DNA from: JABMPJ01 sp964345005
GTDB taxonomy: Bacteria > Verrucomicrobiota > Kiritimatiellia > UBA8416 > JABMPJ01
DNA: 64,000 nt
NCBI GenBank assembly: GCA_964345005.1
Contig: CAYFPQ010000001.1
Span: forward strand, 1 to 64,000
Direction: 5' to 3'
Shown here: piece after piece, positions 35,132 through 44,469 of the stretch
Position numbering within the stretch: the stretch's first letter is position 1
Layout: each line of letters begins with the position of its first letter
Position numbers and translations under genes: made by a program
The notes under the pieces: model-generated
What the model was told of the DNA's origin: nothing
The model's database searches: none
The model's input: only the letters and a program-made list of their open reading frames with translations

Positions 35132-35830
35132 ATGATGTCAGAGCGTGGAGAACAGAGTGGCGGCGATGAGCCCTTGGGCGATGCACGAAGGGGTATCGTG
35201 CTTCGGTGTCTCTGCGCAGCCCTGCTTGCGACGAGTCTTGCGGCACTGGTCTTCTACATGGTCACAAACTGGTGGCACGGCAGAGATGAGCGCAACTGTC
35301 GGGCGCTGTGGGCCATAGAGAACAGCAAAATGCAGAACTTCCTGCTCACTATAGCATCGAAGGATATAAGCGTTTACCAGTTCTGCGATGATCACGAATG
35401 TTCCGTGACGGTTCAGGTCTTTGTGGAGCTGACGCACAGGAAGCCTGTGAAACGTTGGGTCACTTTACCTTTACACGTTCTGAGAAACCCAACAAGACCG
35501 GTCATGCGGAAGATGGCAGAAATGCAGAAGATTATCGCCGGCGTGACTTCCGGGGATATACTGATTATTCCCGTCTCAAGGACAAATGTGCGCTATGTGA
35601 GGATGCCGTCCTTCGAATATGCCAGTCAGGTTCCCCAGCACCTGATTTCTCCGGCGGTGGCAAAGCGCCTGGAGCGGGTCTATACTTCATCGATCCACTA
35701 CACTCACCGTTCCATTCCTCCTCATGTGGCGGAAACGCTAGAGAAGAAAGACCGAATGGATTTGTTGAAAAGCCTTCGGAAGACAGGTCTGAATTACGAG
35801 TTCGGGTGGCATGTCTACAGGGTGAAGTAA
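35132..35830 (+). CDS. single-pass membrane protein of unknown function
   Basis: About 232 residues, no family recognised. A hydrophobic segment at about 25-45 (CLCAALLATSLAALVFYMV) would anchor it with a large external C-terminal part, rich in basic and aromatic residues. It lies six bases after asnB and before a GT9-like gene, so it is part of the same operon. The start is ambiguous between ATGs at 35132 and 35135. A membrane-anchored assembly factor is one possibility but cannot be shown. Confidence 0.55.
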   Translation: MMSERGEQSGGDEPLGDARRGIVLRCLCAALLATSLAALVFYMVTNWWHGRDERNCRALWAIENSKMQNFLLTIASKDISVYQFCDDHECSVTVQVFVELTHRKPVKRWVTLPLHVLRNPTRPVMRKMAEMQKIIAGVTSGDILIIPVSRTNVRYVRMPSFEYASQVPQHLISPAVAKRLERVYTSSIHYTHRSIPPHVAETLEKKDRMDLLKSLRKTGLNYEFGWHVYRVK

Positions 35831-35854
35831 GAGGTGGTGACGAGGACTCGCCCT

Positions 35855-36706
35855 ATGCAGCAATCGCACGAGAAGCCCGTCTCAATTCTCCAAACGGGGC
35901 GGATTGGTGATCTGTGGTTCGCCCTGCCACTGTGCAAGTATCTTCACGACCAGGGGCGTGACGTAGAAGTCGTGTACGACGCACAGTTTGGCGAACCGTT
36001 TACGTATGTCCCATACGTTCGTGCACGGCCCATAATTGTTCAGCGACCATTTTCGCGAGACCGTGGTTGGAGTCACTTCTGGAATGAGGCCATCATTCAG
36101 ACGAAATGGCTCCGGGTGCTGAAGCAAGAAGGACGGGAAGTTATCTGGAACCAGGTCTTCCCGTTCCATTGGCCCGGTGCAGTCATGAGGCGAATTCCTT
36201 ATCCGGTGTATTGGTATCGCCGGTATCCGCAGATTAACTTCCGCAGGGCCGAAACCACGCTCGACGTTTCAGCGGGTGATCGTATCCTTGTCTTCCGCCA
36301 TAGCCAGTCCCTTAAGATGACAGAGGATGCGGCTTACTTCGATTGGATTGACCGGAACCTTCAGAAGGTTGTGGGCGCAACAGGACTTACCCCACTCGTT
36401 GTCGCTTATGGCAACCAGCCCGACCATGACCGTTACGAAACATGGCGCGGCTCCATGGATGAGTACCAGCAACTCATTGCCGGCTGCGGCATGGTCTACG
36501 GCGTGAGCACCTCTGCCCATGTGTTAGGGCAATTGCTGGGGAAGCCCATAGTGACCCTCTATAGTAAGAGGCGATTGGTGATAGACAGCATTGGTGAGGA
36601 GAATGTTACTCTCGTGGAGGGAAGCGACATCAAACCAGATGATCTTACCGTTCTGGGGTGTAGCAGTGTCGGAAACGAGGCTTCTATAGACGGTGGTTCC
36701 GAGTGA
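35855..36706 (+). CDS. heptosyltransferase-like GT9-type protein
   Basis: 283 residues. N-terminal VSILQTGRIGDLWFALPLCKYL and C-terminal MVYGVSTSAHVLGQLLGKPIVTLY are the two signature segments of the GT9 (heptosyltransferase) GT-B fold: the first is the acceptor-domain loop, the second the donor-domain motif with the D/S-S-T-H-like sequence. The usual catalytic Asp near the N-terminus (G-D) is present. Start at ATG 35855 with GAGGA upstream; a GTG at 35834 is in frame. Lipopolysaccharide heptose substrate is not assured. Confidence 0.7.
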   Translation: MQQSHEKPVSILQTGRIGDLWFALPLCKYLHDQGRDVEVVYDAQFGEPFTYVPYVRARPIIVQRPFSRDRGWSHFWNEAIIQTKWLRVLKQEGREVIWNQVFPFHWPGAVMRRIPYPVYWYRRYPQINFRRAETTLDVSAGDRILVFRHSQSLKMTEDAAYFDWIDRNLQKVVGATGLTPLVVAYGNQPDHDRYETWRGSMDEYQQLIAGCGMVYGVSTSAHVLGQLLGKPIVTLYSKRRLVIDSIGEENVTLVEGSDIKPDDLTVLGCSSVGNEASIDGGSE

Positions 36707-36809
36707 GGAACAATCGAAGCGGCTTTTCTATGGATTCGTTCATTCGTGTTTCATAGTCTGTGTTTTCTGGGTGTGATTATGCGATACGAAGCTTTGAAGG
36801 GATAAGAAG

Positions 36810-37667
36810 GTGAGAAGATGTACTTATGCAAGTGCCAAGAAGGCAGATGAAGTCTTTCTTCTGACGAAGTACTTCTCTCGCGCGGTCACCTATCCGGTGG
36901 CGCTGTTCTTCGTCAAGTGTGGTGTTGGGCCGAGTGTTGTTACCCTGCTGGGGGGCGTGGCATGGGTCTTCAGTATCCCATCTATCGTGATGGCTGCTGT
37001 CGCGTTTTCCGAATGCCTGCATCTCAGAGGCTGGTTGTTACTTGGGACAACAGTCTTTCTCTGGTTGGCCGGTTATCTGCTCGATGTGGTTGATGGTAGT
37101 ATCGCCAGGATGACGGGCGCTTCCAGCAAGGCAGGGGAGTACTTGGATTATGTGTTTCACCTACTATGCAATCCATTGTTCATCTGTTCCATAGGCGTCT
37201 TCTTGTATCTTGTTTTCGACCGAGTGGCGTACCTGCTGTTGGGCCTGCTGTCTGTCCCTGCAAACTGGGGGCCGACAGTCGCCGCCAAGGAACATGTGTA
37301 TTTTCGAGATGCGATCACGGGGACGGTGCGCGTTTCTAGCTGCATGTCGGAGACCGAATCGACGTTCTTGGATGGGCACTCGGTGGTTTCTCTTGGCGGA
37401 GATGGACGGCCAGGTTTGTTGTCCACGGTTATCCAGTTAGCGGGCGAGACCATAGGTTTTCCCGGTCAGTTCATGCTCTTCTCGTTCCTGATCGGTGTGG
37501 ATGCAGTTTTCTGGCTCAACGGCCGGCAGTCTTTTCCGGCCTTGAGGCTGGGTTTTGCTGTGGTTTCTCTTGTCATGGTTGCGAGCGTGCCTCTGCGAGT
37601 CCGACGGGAATTCAGGGCTATCAGAGACTTTGAGGCGAGCCAAGCGCAAGGAGATGAGTTGTCTTGA
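36810..37667 (+). CDS. CDP-alcohol phosphatidyltransferase-family membrane protein
   Basis: 285 residues starting at GTG. The family motif D-x2-D-G-x2-A-R-x8-G-x3-D-x3-D is visible as D92, D95, G96, A99-R100, G109, D113, but the last position is His117 rather than Asp. Around it are several membrane helices (WLLLGTTVFLWLAGYLL, PLFICSIGVFLYLVF, AFVVVSLVMVASV-like). The enzyme class transfers a phospho-alcohol from a CDP-activated donor. It overlaps by four bases the downstream nucleotidyltransferase gene, which may make the CDP-donor. The changed catalytic Asp could lower activity or alter the substrate. Confidence 0.8.
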   Translation: MRRCTYASAKKADEVFLLTKYFSRAVTYPVALFFVKCGVGPSVVTLLGGVAWVFSIPSIVMAAVAFSECLHLRGWLLLGTTVFLWLAGYLLDVVDGSIARMTGASSKAGEYLDYVFHLLCNPLFICSIGVFLYLVFDRVAYLLLGLLSVPANWGPTVAAKEHVYFRDAITGTVRVSSCMSETESTFLDGHSVVSLGGDGRPGLLSTVIQLAGETIGFPGQFMLFSFLIGVDAVFWLNGRQSFPALRLGFAVVSLVMVASVPLRVRREFRAIRDFEASQAQGDELS

Positions 37668-39160
37668 AAGCTGTAATTCTAGCTGCGGGTGTTGGGTCTC
37701 GCCTGGCTCCCATAACTGATACACGCCCCAAGTGTCTTGTTCGTGTCAGTGGGCGGGCGATACTAGATTATCAGATTGAGGCCCTTTTGAAGGGAGGATG
37801 CACGGATCTATATGTTGTGGGGGGTTATCGGGCGAGTCAGATCGAGCAACACTTGAGTGGTAGTGAGTTGGACTGTGTTTCTCTGGTTCAGAACCCCGTG
37901 TATGCAGAGACCAATAACATGTATTCACTTCACTTGTGCCGCGAGCTTATCGCTGGCGATCCGTTTATACTGGTCAATGGTGATGTTGTTCTGGATGCAG
38001 CCATAGCGGAATCATTGGTCAGTGCAGCAGGCAGTGCCGTTGCAGTTGACGAGGGGGCCTTCAACGATGAATCAATGAAGGTGGCTCTTGATGCTGATGG
38101 CGCCATCTGTCATATCGCAAAGACCATCGACCGTCAGGATGCCTTCGGCTGTTCCATAGATGCATATCGCTTCTGCGCCAGGGACAGCGAAGTGCTCTTT
38201 GAGCACATTGACCGGGTGATCGAGAGTGGAAATCGGACAGACTGGACTGAAGTAGCCTTAGACGCTTTGTTCAGCGAGGGCGCCATATCTGCTATCCCGA
38301 TAGCGATAGGCGCCGCGCATTGGTATGAGATTGATGACTTGGATGACCTCGCAGCTGCTTCGCTGCTTTTTGGGCGCCCTCAGCTGAACTGGGACGACAA
38401 GAAGTTAGCATTTGTTGACATGGATGGCACCTTGTTCTGTGGCCAGTCGGCAATTCCAGGAGCTGATGCATTCTTTCGTGAGCTGTCCCGGAGAGTGGAT
38501 CAGGTTCTGCTTCTTTCGAATAACTCCTCGAAGTCGCACGATGAGTATGTGTCCAAGCTGGCTGGGCAGAATATAGCAGTGGCGGCATCCAGCATTTTGC
38601 TGTCAACCGATGGTTTGGCTTTCGGTTTGCAGACACAAGGGATTACCCGGGTGTATGTGCTGGGTACGGACGCCTGTCGGGATGTATTGGCCGGCTATGG
38701 CATTGAGCACGTTGAACACGGTGCTCAGTGTGTCGTGTTGGGATACGACACAACTCTGACATATGCCAAGCTATGCAAGGCATGTTTGTTGCTGCAGGAC
38801 CCGGATGTCGCCTACTGGGCCACACACTGCGATGTGGTCTGCCCAACGGAAAATGGTGACATACCCGATATTGGGGCTACTATGGCGCTTATTGAGGCCG
38901 CTTGCGGTCGACGTCCGGACCGGGTATTCGGCAAACCCTCGATCGATATGCTCAAGGCGGCGATGGATGCAAGGGGAGCAACTGCTTCGCAATGCTTGAT
39001 GGTTGGCGATCGGGTTTACACTGACTACGAGATGGCGAAGAGGGCGGGTATACAGTTCATCGGTGTTTTGACAGGTGATTCAGATCTCGCCGCCTACCAG
39101 TCCTGTCAGAATACCATTGTTGTCCCTTCTGTCGCAGATCTGTTTGTCCAAAATGCGTGA
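37664..39160 (+). CDS. cytidylyltransferase-like nucleotidyltransferase fused to a HAD-IIA phosphatase
   Basis: 498 residues, start TTG with AAGGAG about 10 bases upstream and a four-base overlap with the upstream gene. Residues 1-240 are an NTP-transferase: LAAGVGSRLAPITDTRPKCL, the N-N-M-Y-S-L motif (NPVYAETNNMYSLHL), and VNGDVVLD. The pattern resembles LicC-like choline-phosphate or sugar-alcohol-phosphate cytidylyltransferases. Residues 245-498 are a HAD hydrolase of the NagD-like branch: FVDMDGTLF (D252, D254), LLLSNNSSKS and GKPS with MVGDRVYTDYEMAKRAG. Both halves look catalytically complete. With the neighbouring CDP-alcohol transferase, it suggests synthesis of a CDP-activated alcohol and a phosphatase step. 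Confidence 0.85.
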   Translation: MKAVILAAGVGSRLAPITDTRPKCLVRVSGRAILDYQIEALLKGGCTDLYVVGGYRASQIEQHLSGSELDCVSLVQNPVYAETNNMYSLHLCRELIAGDPFILVNGDVVLDAAIAESLVSAAGSAVAVDEGAFNDESMKVALDADGAICHIAKTIDRQDAFGCSIDAYRFCARDSEVLFEHIDRVIESGNRTDWTEVALDALFSEGAISAIPIAIGAAHWYEIDDLDDLAAASLLFGRPQLNWDDKKLAFVDMDGTLFCGQSAIPGADAFFRELSRRVDQVLLLSNNSSKSHDEYVSKLAGQNIAVAASSILLSTDGLAFGLQTQGITRVYVLGTDACRDVLAGYGIEHVEHGAQCVVLGYDTTLTYAKLCKACLLLQDPDVAYWATHCDVVCPTENGDIPDIGATMALIEAACGRRPDRVFGKPSIDMLKAAMDARGATASQCLMVGDRVYTDYEMAKRAGIQFIGVLTGDSDLAAYQSCQNTIVVPSVADLFVQNA

Positions 39161-40127
39161 CTTAGCCCCCATACTCGTAAGTGTCTATGATCGCCGCTGG
39201 CACCTTGAGCAGTGCATCGAGGGGCTCAAGCGCAATGATCTCGCCAAGGACAGCATCCTCTATGTTGTCTCCGACGGTTCGGCCAAGCCCGAGCATGATG
39301 AGTCGGTTGCATCGGTTAGGGCGTACATCGACCAGATCACAGGCTTCAAAGAGGTCCGCAAGATATATCGTCCCGAGAACTGGGGCGCGCACCGTTGTTG
39401 CATGGCGGCGAACAACCAGGTGCTTGCGGAGCACGGCCGGATGATCCGAATGGAGGACGATGTTGTATGTACCAAGTACTACCTGCAATATCTCAACCAA
39501 GCCCTTGATCTTTACGAGGATGATCCACGGATTTTCTCTGTGTGCGCTTACAGCTATGCTGGCCTAAAGATTCCGCGCAGCTACCCGAATGATGTGTTCT
39601 TGTGGTCGCGTCTCTCGACTTGGGGGTATGGGATATGGAAAGACAGATGGAAGGCTGTGGACTTTGAGATGACTAGGTACCCAGAGTTTGTTGCCGACAG
39701 GTCTGCTGTCAAGAGATATAGGCGCATCGCACCAGATAGCGGGCATTTGGAGGATGACGCAAGGGGTCTGATCGAGGCGACTGATTCAAAGATGGGTTTT
39801 CACATGTTTCTTAATAACATGTACAGTGTCTACCCTGTACATTCTCTGACTAAGAACATCGGAAATGATGGTACAGGTTGTCGTTGTGGCAAAAGCCGTC
39901 GCCTGCAGCGCCAGGCAATCGAAGATTGTCCGGTGGTGCTGACAGAACATCTTGAGCCCAATAGGGCTATCCACAGGAGGCTCTACTGGAGTCGGTTTTC
40001 ATTTTCCGTGCATGTGGTTGGGCGCGTGCTTAGGCGGCTAGGAGTATTCGATTTGTGCTACCGTCTGTATCGACGCGCTAGAGGCCTAAGAGTCGAGCCG
40101 TCTGCCCGCAGTGATCGCAGTCGCTAG
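39153..40127 (+). CDS. glycosyltransferase, GT2-like
   Basis: 324 residues from the ATG at 39153, which overlaps the previous stop by eight bases; a longer frame has no conserved N-terminus. LAPILVSVYDRRWHLEQCI, DSILYVVSDGSAKPEH and MIRMEDDVVCTKYYLQYLN carry the GT-A fold signs, with the DxD-like EDD near residue 109. It is related to the glycosyltransferases with a V-S-V-Y-D-R-x-x-x-L-x-x start; no close sugar specificity. The C-terminal stretch is basic (RRARGLRVEPSARSDRSR). It ends facing the minus-strand genes. Confidence 0.8.
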   Translation: MRDLAPILVSVYDRRWHLEQCIEGLKRNDLAKDSILYVVSDGSAKPEHDESVASVRAYIDQITGFKEVRKIYRPENWGAHRCCMAANNQVLAEHGRMIRMEDDVVCTKYYLQYLNQALDLYEDDPRIFSVCAYSYAGLKIPRSYPNDVFLWSRLSTWGYGIWKDRWKAVDFEMTRYPEFVADRSAVKRYRRIAPDSGHLEDDARGLIEATDSKMGFHMFLNNMYSVYPVHSLTKNIGNDGTGCRCGKSRRLQRQAIEDCPVVLTEHLEPNRAIHRRLYWSRFSFSVHVVGRVLRRLGVFDLCYRLYRRARGLRVEPSARSDRSR

Positions 40128-40184
40128 CGTTGTGACTCTCTTGCCTCTGGGGTGGGGAGCCGCTGTTCTGCGCGCGCATGCTTA

Positions 40185-40925
40185 TCATGAGGAATAGCCC
40201 TTGGTATAGAGAACGTCGAAGCGATACTCGCTATTCACAAGGAAGTCAGCCTGCTCAATGACTTTCGCCTTCACGTCTTCCCGGTAGGCTGCGATGGCAT
40301 CGAAGAACTCGCGGTCAAACCATGTACCTATCATGGGGCGGCACTCCAGAATGCGTTGGATGTAATCCTTGCGAAACTCCGGCTTGTCCAAATACTGCCA
40401 AAGCTTGCGGGCATCAGGCACATCGCCGACCAGCAACCGTCCTCCAGGCCTCAGGAGTTCGATAGCTCTGTCAATCAAGCGAACGGCGTCTCGCTGGTCA
40501 AAATGCTGGATCGCGAAGTAGATTACAACGACATCGGCAGATGCTTCAGGCAGTTCGACTTCAAGCACATCACCGTGAAGTGTATCGAAGACGTTAGGGA
40601 AGAGCTCACGCGCTTGCGCAAGAAGCCCTTCGGAGAAATCGACGCCGACAGAACTCGCACATCTTTTCGCTAGTGGGCCTAGAAGCAATCCGTTGCCGCA
40701 ACATAGCTCAACGAGGTCACTGCTTTCTTCCAGGCAAGTCAGCTTGGCAACATACTCTACTGTCCGTTCCCATTGGTCCGCGGGAACGGGAACCCCGTTC
40801 CGGGTTCGGCCTACGTTCTTCTGTGGGCATCCGGCACACACGACGCTGCGACGGTTCCAGAATTCTTGCCAGTATGCCGCACCACCCTCTCCAGCCTGGC
40901 TCGCGCAATCCGATACAGAACTCAC
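40185..40925 (-). CDS. class I SAM-dependent methyltransferase
   Basis: 246 residues. Motif I LVELCCGNGLLLGPLA, motif post-I VGVDFSEGLLA, motif II VVVIYFAIQHFDQRD and the segment LLRPGGRLLVGDVPD make a standard class I fold. An unusual N-terminus contains a Cys pair (VVCAGCPQKN), of unknown role. It starts 14 bases downstream of the NeuD-like acyltransferase and is therefore the last gene of the minus-strand set. Target probably a sugar. Confidence 0.85.
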   Translation of the reverse strand: MSSVSDCASQAGEGGAAYWQEFWNRRSVVCAGCPQKNVGRTRNGVPVPADQWERTVEYVAKLTCLEESSDLVELCCGNGLLLGPLAKRCASSVGVDFSEGLLAQARELFPNVFDTLHGDVLEVELPEASADVVVIYFAIQHFDQRDAVRLIDRAIELLRPGGRLLVGDVPDARKLWQYLDKPEFRKDYIQRILECRPMIGTWFDREFFDAIAAYREDVKAKVIEQADFLVNSEYRFDVLYTKGYSS

Positions 40926-40938
40926 ATCACCATCCGAT

Positions 40939-41607
40939 TCAGTTCAGTCTGATTTTGTTCCTGTTGACAGGGAGGGGAATATTCGCTGGCGCCTTTATGA
41001 TTGCGCCCTCGTCGACGTTCTCAAGAATCATTGTTCCGGCCCCAACCACCGCTTCGCGACCGATCCGTACGTTCCCTCGCAACGCGGCGTTGATGCCAAC
41101 AAAGGCGTGAGGCTCTATCACTACGCCGCCAGACATCGCCGCTCTCGGCGCAATGTAGCAGTACTCGCCCAACTTGACGTCGTGACCGATGTAGGCCATT
41201 GAGCGAACGATAACTCCATCGGAGATCTCCGTGAATGGCTCGATGACAGCTCCCGGACTGATAATCACGTTCTCGCCAATACTGACGCCTGGCGCGACTA
41301 CTGCATCTTTGCTGACGTAGGAAAGGAGCGAATAGCCTTTCTCATGTACCTCTTCACATTTCTGCTTGTCCAGCATGCGGTTAGTCACTCTCTGAAGTGT
41401 GAGAACAACGAGTACCTTGCATTCTTCAGGAGAGATAAAATCATTCAGATTCTCAAAGGCAACGACGGGCAAAGAATCCAGTTCCGATTCCTCGATATAG
41501 TCCCTGTCCACAGTGAACCCGACCATGGAATATCGATTATCATGTCTGATATAGTGTGCAACCGTGCGCGACAGTCCTCCAGCGCCAAATATCACAACCT
41601 TGGTCAT
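40939..41607 (-). CDS. NeuD/PglD-family sugar O-acyltransferase
   Basis: 222 residues. N-terminal Rossmann start MTKVVIFGAGGLSRTVAHYI, then a left-handed beta-helix of hexapeptide repeats (VVAPGVSIGENVIISPGAVI, and so on) with the catalytic His in MAYIGHDVKLGEYCYIAP. The NeuD/PglD type transfers an acetyl or other acyl group from acyl-CoA to an amino or hydroxyl group of an activated sugar. The gene starts at the end of the BKACE gene (one-base overlap), and both may act on the same acyl chain. Confidence 0.88.
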   Translation of the reverse strand: MTKVVIFGAGGLSRTVAHYIRHDNRYSMVGFTVDRDYIEESELDSLPVVAFENLNDFISPEECKVLVVLTLQRVTNRMLDKQKCEEVHEKGYSLLSYVSKDAVVAPGVSIGENVIISPGAVIEPFTEISDGVIVRSMAYIGHDVKLGEYCYIAPRAAMSGGVVIEPHAFVGINAALRGNVRIGREAVVGAGTMILENVDEGAIIKAPANIPLPVNRNKIRLN

Positions 41608-42479
41608 CAGTCCTCCCGTGGTGTTATCTCCAGGCTAAGCCGTCTGCGCACATCGGCTGGCGAGGCTATTTCTATCTGGAATAGGTCGCAGAATTTCTTG
41701 ATTCGTTTCAAGAGTGCCATGTTTGTTGCCAAGGTCTTGCGCTCAGGGGTAGCCCAGATATTGTCCTCCAAACCGATCCTGACTCCCCCACCATTGGTGA
41801 TACCATTTAGGTTCATCTTCAGCTGTGAGTCACCGATTCCTGCTACAGACCAAACTGAGTCTTCCGGAAGCTCAGACAGCATGACCCCGAGGTTCAAGAC
41901 ATTCGCCTGCGCGCAGGCGATATTCCCAAAGAGAAGATTGAAGTAAAAAGGGGGAGCCAACAGCTTTTTCTTGTAGAGGTACTTTGCATAGTTGATCATT
42001 CCCACGTCGAACGCCTCCAGTTCTGGTTTAATGCCGCGCTCAAGCATCTTCCGTGCAAGCTTCTGGATCGTGTCAGGGCTATTGACGCTGGCAATCCGAT
42101 TGAAATTCAGGGAGCTCAGGGTCAAACTCGCCATGTCCGGTTTGCTCTTCCCATCGAGATCCAGGCACTCTGACCGTTTCTCAAAATCAGGCCAATTCCG
42201 TCCGCTTGTTGATACGCCAAGAACCAGGGAGCTGTTATCATACCCGTCGCTCTCGCGTATTCCGTCGATGATCTCCTTGTACACGGACTTAGAGAACGTC
42301 GGCACGCCATCCTTGTCCCGCGCGTGAAGGTGGACCATGGAGACACCGTATCTGCGGGCTTCGAGGACCTCATCGATGATCTCCTGCGGAGAAACGGGCA
42401 CGTGGGGAGTCATCTTCTTGGTGGGAATCATGCCCGTCGGGGTGAAATTGATGATGACCCCCAGACCTTCTTCTCTCAT
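41607..42479 (-). CDS. BKACE-family (DUF849) enzyme
   Basis: 290 residues from ATG 42479, which has GGAGGTC seven bases upstream. The family motif is MVHLHARDKDGVPT with the zinc histidines at 50 and 52, and the entry VIINFTPTGMIPTKKM; further PELEAFDVGM and ITNGGGVRIGLEDN are the other conserved blocks (the last with an Arg and Glu near the cofactor site). Such enzymes split or condense beta-keto acids with acetyl-CoA. In a glycan locus it may supply an unusual acyl chain for the NeuD-like acyltransferase downstream, but that is inference. Confidence 0.85.
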   Translation of the reverse strand: MREEGLGVIINFTPTGMIPTKKMTPHVPVSPQEIIDEVLEARRYGVSMVHLHARDKDGVPTFSKSVYKEIIDGIRESDGYDNSSLVLGVSTSGRNWPDFEKRSECLDLDGKSKPDMASLTLSSLNFNRIASVNSPDTIQKLARKMLERGIKPELEAFDVGMINYAKYLYKKKLLAPPFYFNLLFGNIACAQANVLNLGVMLSELPEDSVWSVAGIGDSQLKMNLNGITNGGGVRIGLEDNIWATPERKTLATNMALLKRIKKFCDLFQIEIASPADVRRRLSLEITPRED

Positions 42480-42679
42480 ATCAGGACCTCCGACCCGCTT
42501 TCTCCTATTGGCAACACTGAATAACACGTATCCTTGGCGGAACAGGCGTCGGGCGAGCCCCCGAATACCAGATTCTCAGACGTGCTGCCGATCCGCCAAG
42601 ACCTTCAGGCGGAACCAAGCACCGAGCCAACTGAGAGGCAAGAGACGAACATGGCAGAATAGGCGTACCAACTCCTTCG

Positions 42680-43693
42680 CTAGTGCCGTTGACGGTTCTT
42701 CAGGACTCTCTCCAGGATTTCCTGGCGATAGGGATCAAGATGAACCAACTGAGTATACCGAAACATCTCGCAGTCCCGGCAGAAGGGCATTTCACTGCGC
42801 TCGCCCCTCAGGAACTTGACCTGATACTCAAAGAGGATGTCCGACTCCCATACCTCCTTTATGCTCTGCTCCCGCAAGTCCCCCACAACGAGCTTGTGGT
42901 CCCAGTCGGCAGAGCACAGAATGGCCTTTCCATCTGAAGTGATTCGCATCTTGTAGAAAACAAACGGACACACTTCGGAAGATTCGAAGACTTCGTCGCC
43001 AAGCATGGTGTGCTGAACATCGGGCCATTCGATATCATGGGAAGGCCAATAGGGAACGAGGTGTTCAAGGAAGATTTGGTCGCAGATGGGCGAGAAGGTC
43101 TCCAGGAACACCCGTTTCTGATCTTCATCGAGACACTCAGCCATTGCCTTGGTCGTAATCACACAGCCCTGACGGTGCTCAAATACATACTTGATGTTGC
43201 GCACATATTCTTGGAAATCAACCTGTTTGCCTGTGACCCGGTTGAAGTGCTCATCCGACGTGCCGTTCACTGAGATATCCAGTTGGTCCAGGCCCGCCTC
43301 GATCAGAGGAATGGCACGCTCTTGAGTCAGCAGGGATCCATTGGTAACAAGGCTGATGCGGTTGAGGTACGACTTCTCTTTCGCATATGCAACCATGTCG
43401 GGCAGGCGCGGGTTGATCAACGGCTCCCCATGCATGCCAAGTTCCAGCATCTTTATGGGAACGCCGAATTCCTCTATGTCGTCGATAATCTTCTTGAAGA
43501 GGTCAAGTTCCATCAGGCCAGGCACGCGCTGGCTGGTGGTGGAATTCTTGTCGCTACACATTGGACAGAAGAAACACTCGAAATTACAGAGGCTGGAGGA
43601 ATCCACCAAGATCGAATACGGTGCCGGGAGCGGAATTCGCTCGTGCAGCGGCTCGTAGTTCTCCTTCTTTGCTCTCGATTTGTACTTCGCCAT
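42680..43693 (-). CDS. radical SAM protein with SPASM-type C-terminus
   Basis: 337 residues. The [4Fe-4S] motif CxxxCxxC is C36-C40-C43 (SLCNFECFFCPMC), and the SPASM-like C-terminal region has further cysteines (ILCSADWD and FCRDCEMFRY). The central barrel has ELGMHGEPLINPRL and LVTNGSLLT. Radical SAM enzymes cut SAM to form a radical that drives hydrogen-atom chemistry; in sugar pathways such members dehydrate, epimerise or oxidise sugars. The target is unknown. It sits 45 bases downstream of the TylF-like methyltransferase gene on the same strand, with BKACE further downstream. Confidence 0.9.
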   Translation of the reverse strand: MAKYKSRAKKENYEPLHERIPLPAPYSILVDSSSLCNFECFFCPMCSDKNSTTSQRVPGLMELDLFKKIIDDIEEFGVPIKMLELGMHGEPLINPRLPDMVAYAKEKSYLNRISLVTNGSLLTQERAIPLIEAGLDQLDISVNGTSDEHFNRVTGKQVDFQEYVRNIKYVFEHRQGCVITTKAMAECLDEDQKRVFLETFSPICDQIFLEHLVPYWPSHDIEWPDVQHTMLGDEVFESSEVCPFVFYKMRITSDGKAILCSADWDHKLVVGDLREQSIKEVWESDILFEYQVKFLRGERSEMPFCRDCEMFRYTQLVHLDPYRQEILERVLKNRQRH

Positions 43694-43737
43694 GGCGCGT
43701 CACTCCCTAAGAAGTTCATGCCGGTCAGGAGCCCCGA

Positions 43738-44469
43738 TCACTCGCCCTTGATGATGTATGCCGTCGGTGTCCAGGAGTTGGGTATGGTTCGAACGACTGC
43801 ACCGGGTAGACACTCATGCAATGCCGCAGTTTCTCCCGGGGCCAGCTCAATGGAGTACTGATCGAAGATAATGATGCCCTTCTCGTTGAGTCTTTCCCAG
43901 AAGAATGGCAGACACGCTTTGACCACGTCGTACCGGCCACAGTCCATCATGATGAGCTTGAAACGCAAATGACTGTTCTGCTCAAAGAACCCCGCGATAT
44001 CCGCTCGCAGATCCAGGTTATGGAGTTTGAGGATATTGTCCATGCCCTGCATCTTCACCATTTCCAGAACGTCTTCGTATTCCGCCCTATACCCTCCGTT
44101 GGCCGTCAGTTCGGAATCCTTATCGCCTGCAACCATGCCCTGGAACCAATCGAAACCGTGACACAAGGTTAGCGCCTCCGATTCGAATATCTTGATGAGT
44201 TTTGCAAAGAGCAGTGAGGAACCGCCTTTGTAGACACCTACGTCTGCTACGTGTCCGGCAATGCCCAGTACCTGCTTGTAGAGTTCATAGAGGGTAAAGC
44301 AACGATTGAGCGTCATGTGGCCGGTAAACGCGGTGAAGTGATAGATTAGATCCTCGTGTGAGATGTTCCGCTCTCTTACGTACTCAACATAGCGATAGAA
44401 CTCATCTCGACGATGGTCGAACTTGACGCTTTCCATCTTCCCATAAGTGTGCCCCTGAGACTCAGGCAT
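43738..44469 (-). CDS. TylF/MycF-like O-methyltransferase
   Basis: 243 residues. ADVGVYKGGSSLLFAKLI, GFDWFQGMV and LIMMDCGRYDVV with GIIIFDQYS are the segments of the macrocin-O-methyltransferase (TylF) family, which methylates sugar hydroxyl groups using Mg2+; the D/E ligands near MMDCGRYD and FDQY are present. Possibly the same family makes the O-methylated sugar here. It lies between the WbqC-like and radical SAM genes. The 196 bases before it hold no gene. Confidence 0.88.
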   Translation of the reverse strand: MPESQGHTYGKMESVKFDHRRDEFYRYVEYVRERNISHEDLIYHFTAFTGHMTLNRCFTLYELYKQVLGIAGHVADVGVYKGGSSLLFAKLIKIFESEALTLCHGFDWFQGMVAGDKDSELTANGGYRAEYEDVLEMVKMQGMDNILKLHNLDLRADIAGFFEQNSHLRFKLIMMDCGRYDVVKACLPFFWERLNEKGIIIFDQYSIELAPGETAALHECLPGAVVRTIPNSWTPTAYIIKGE

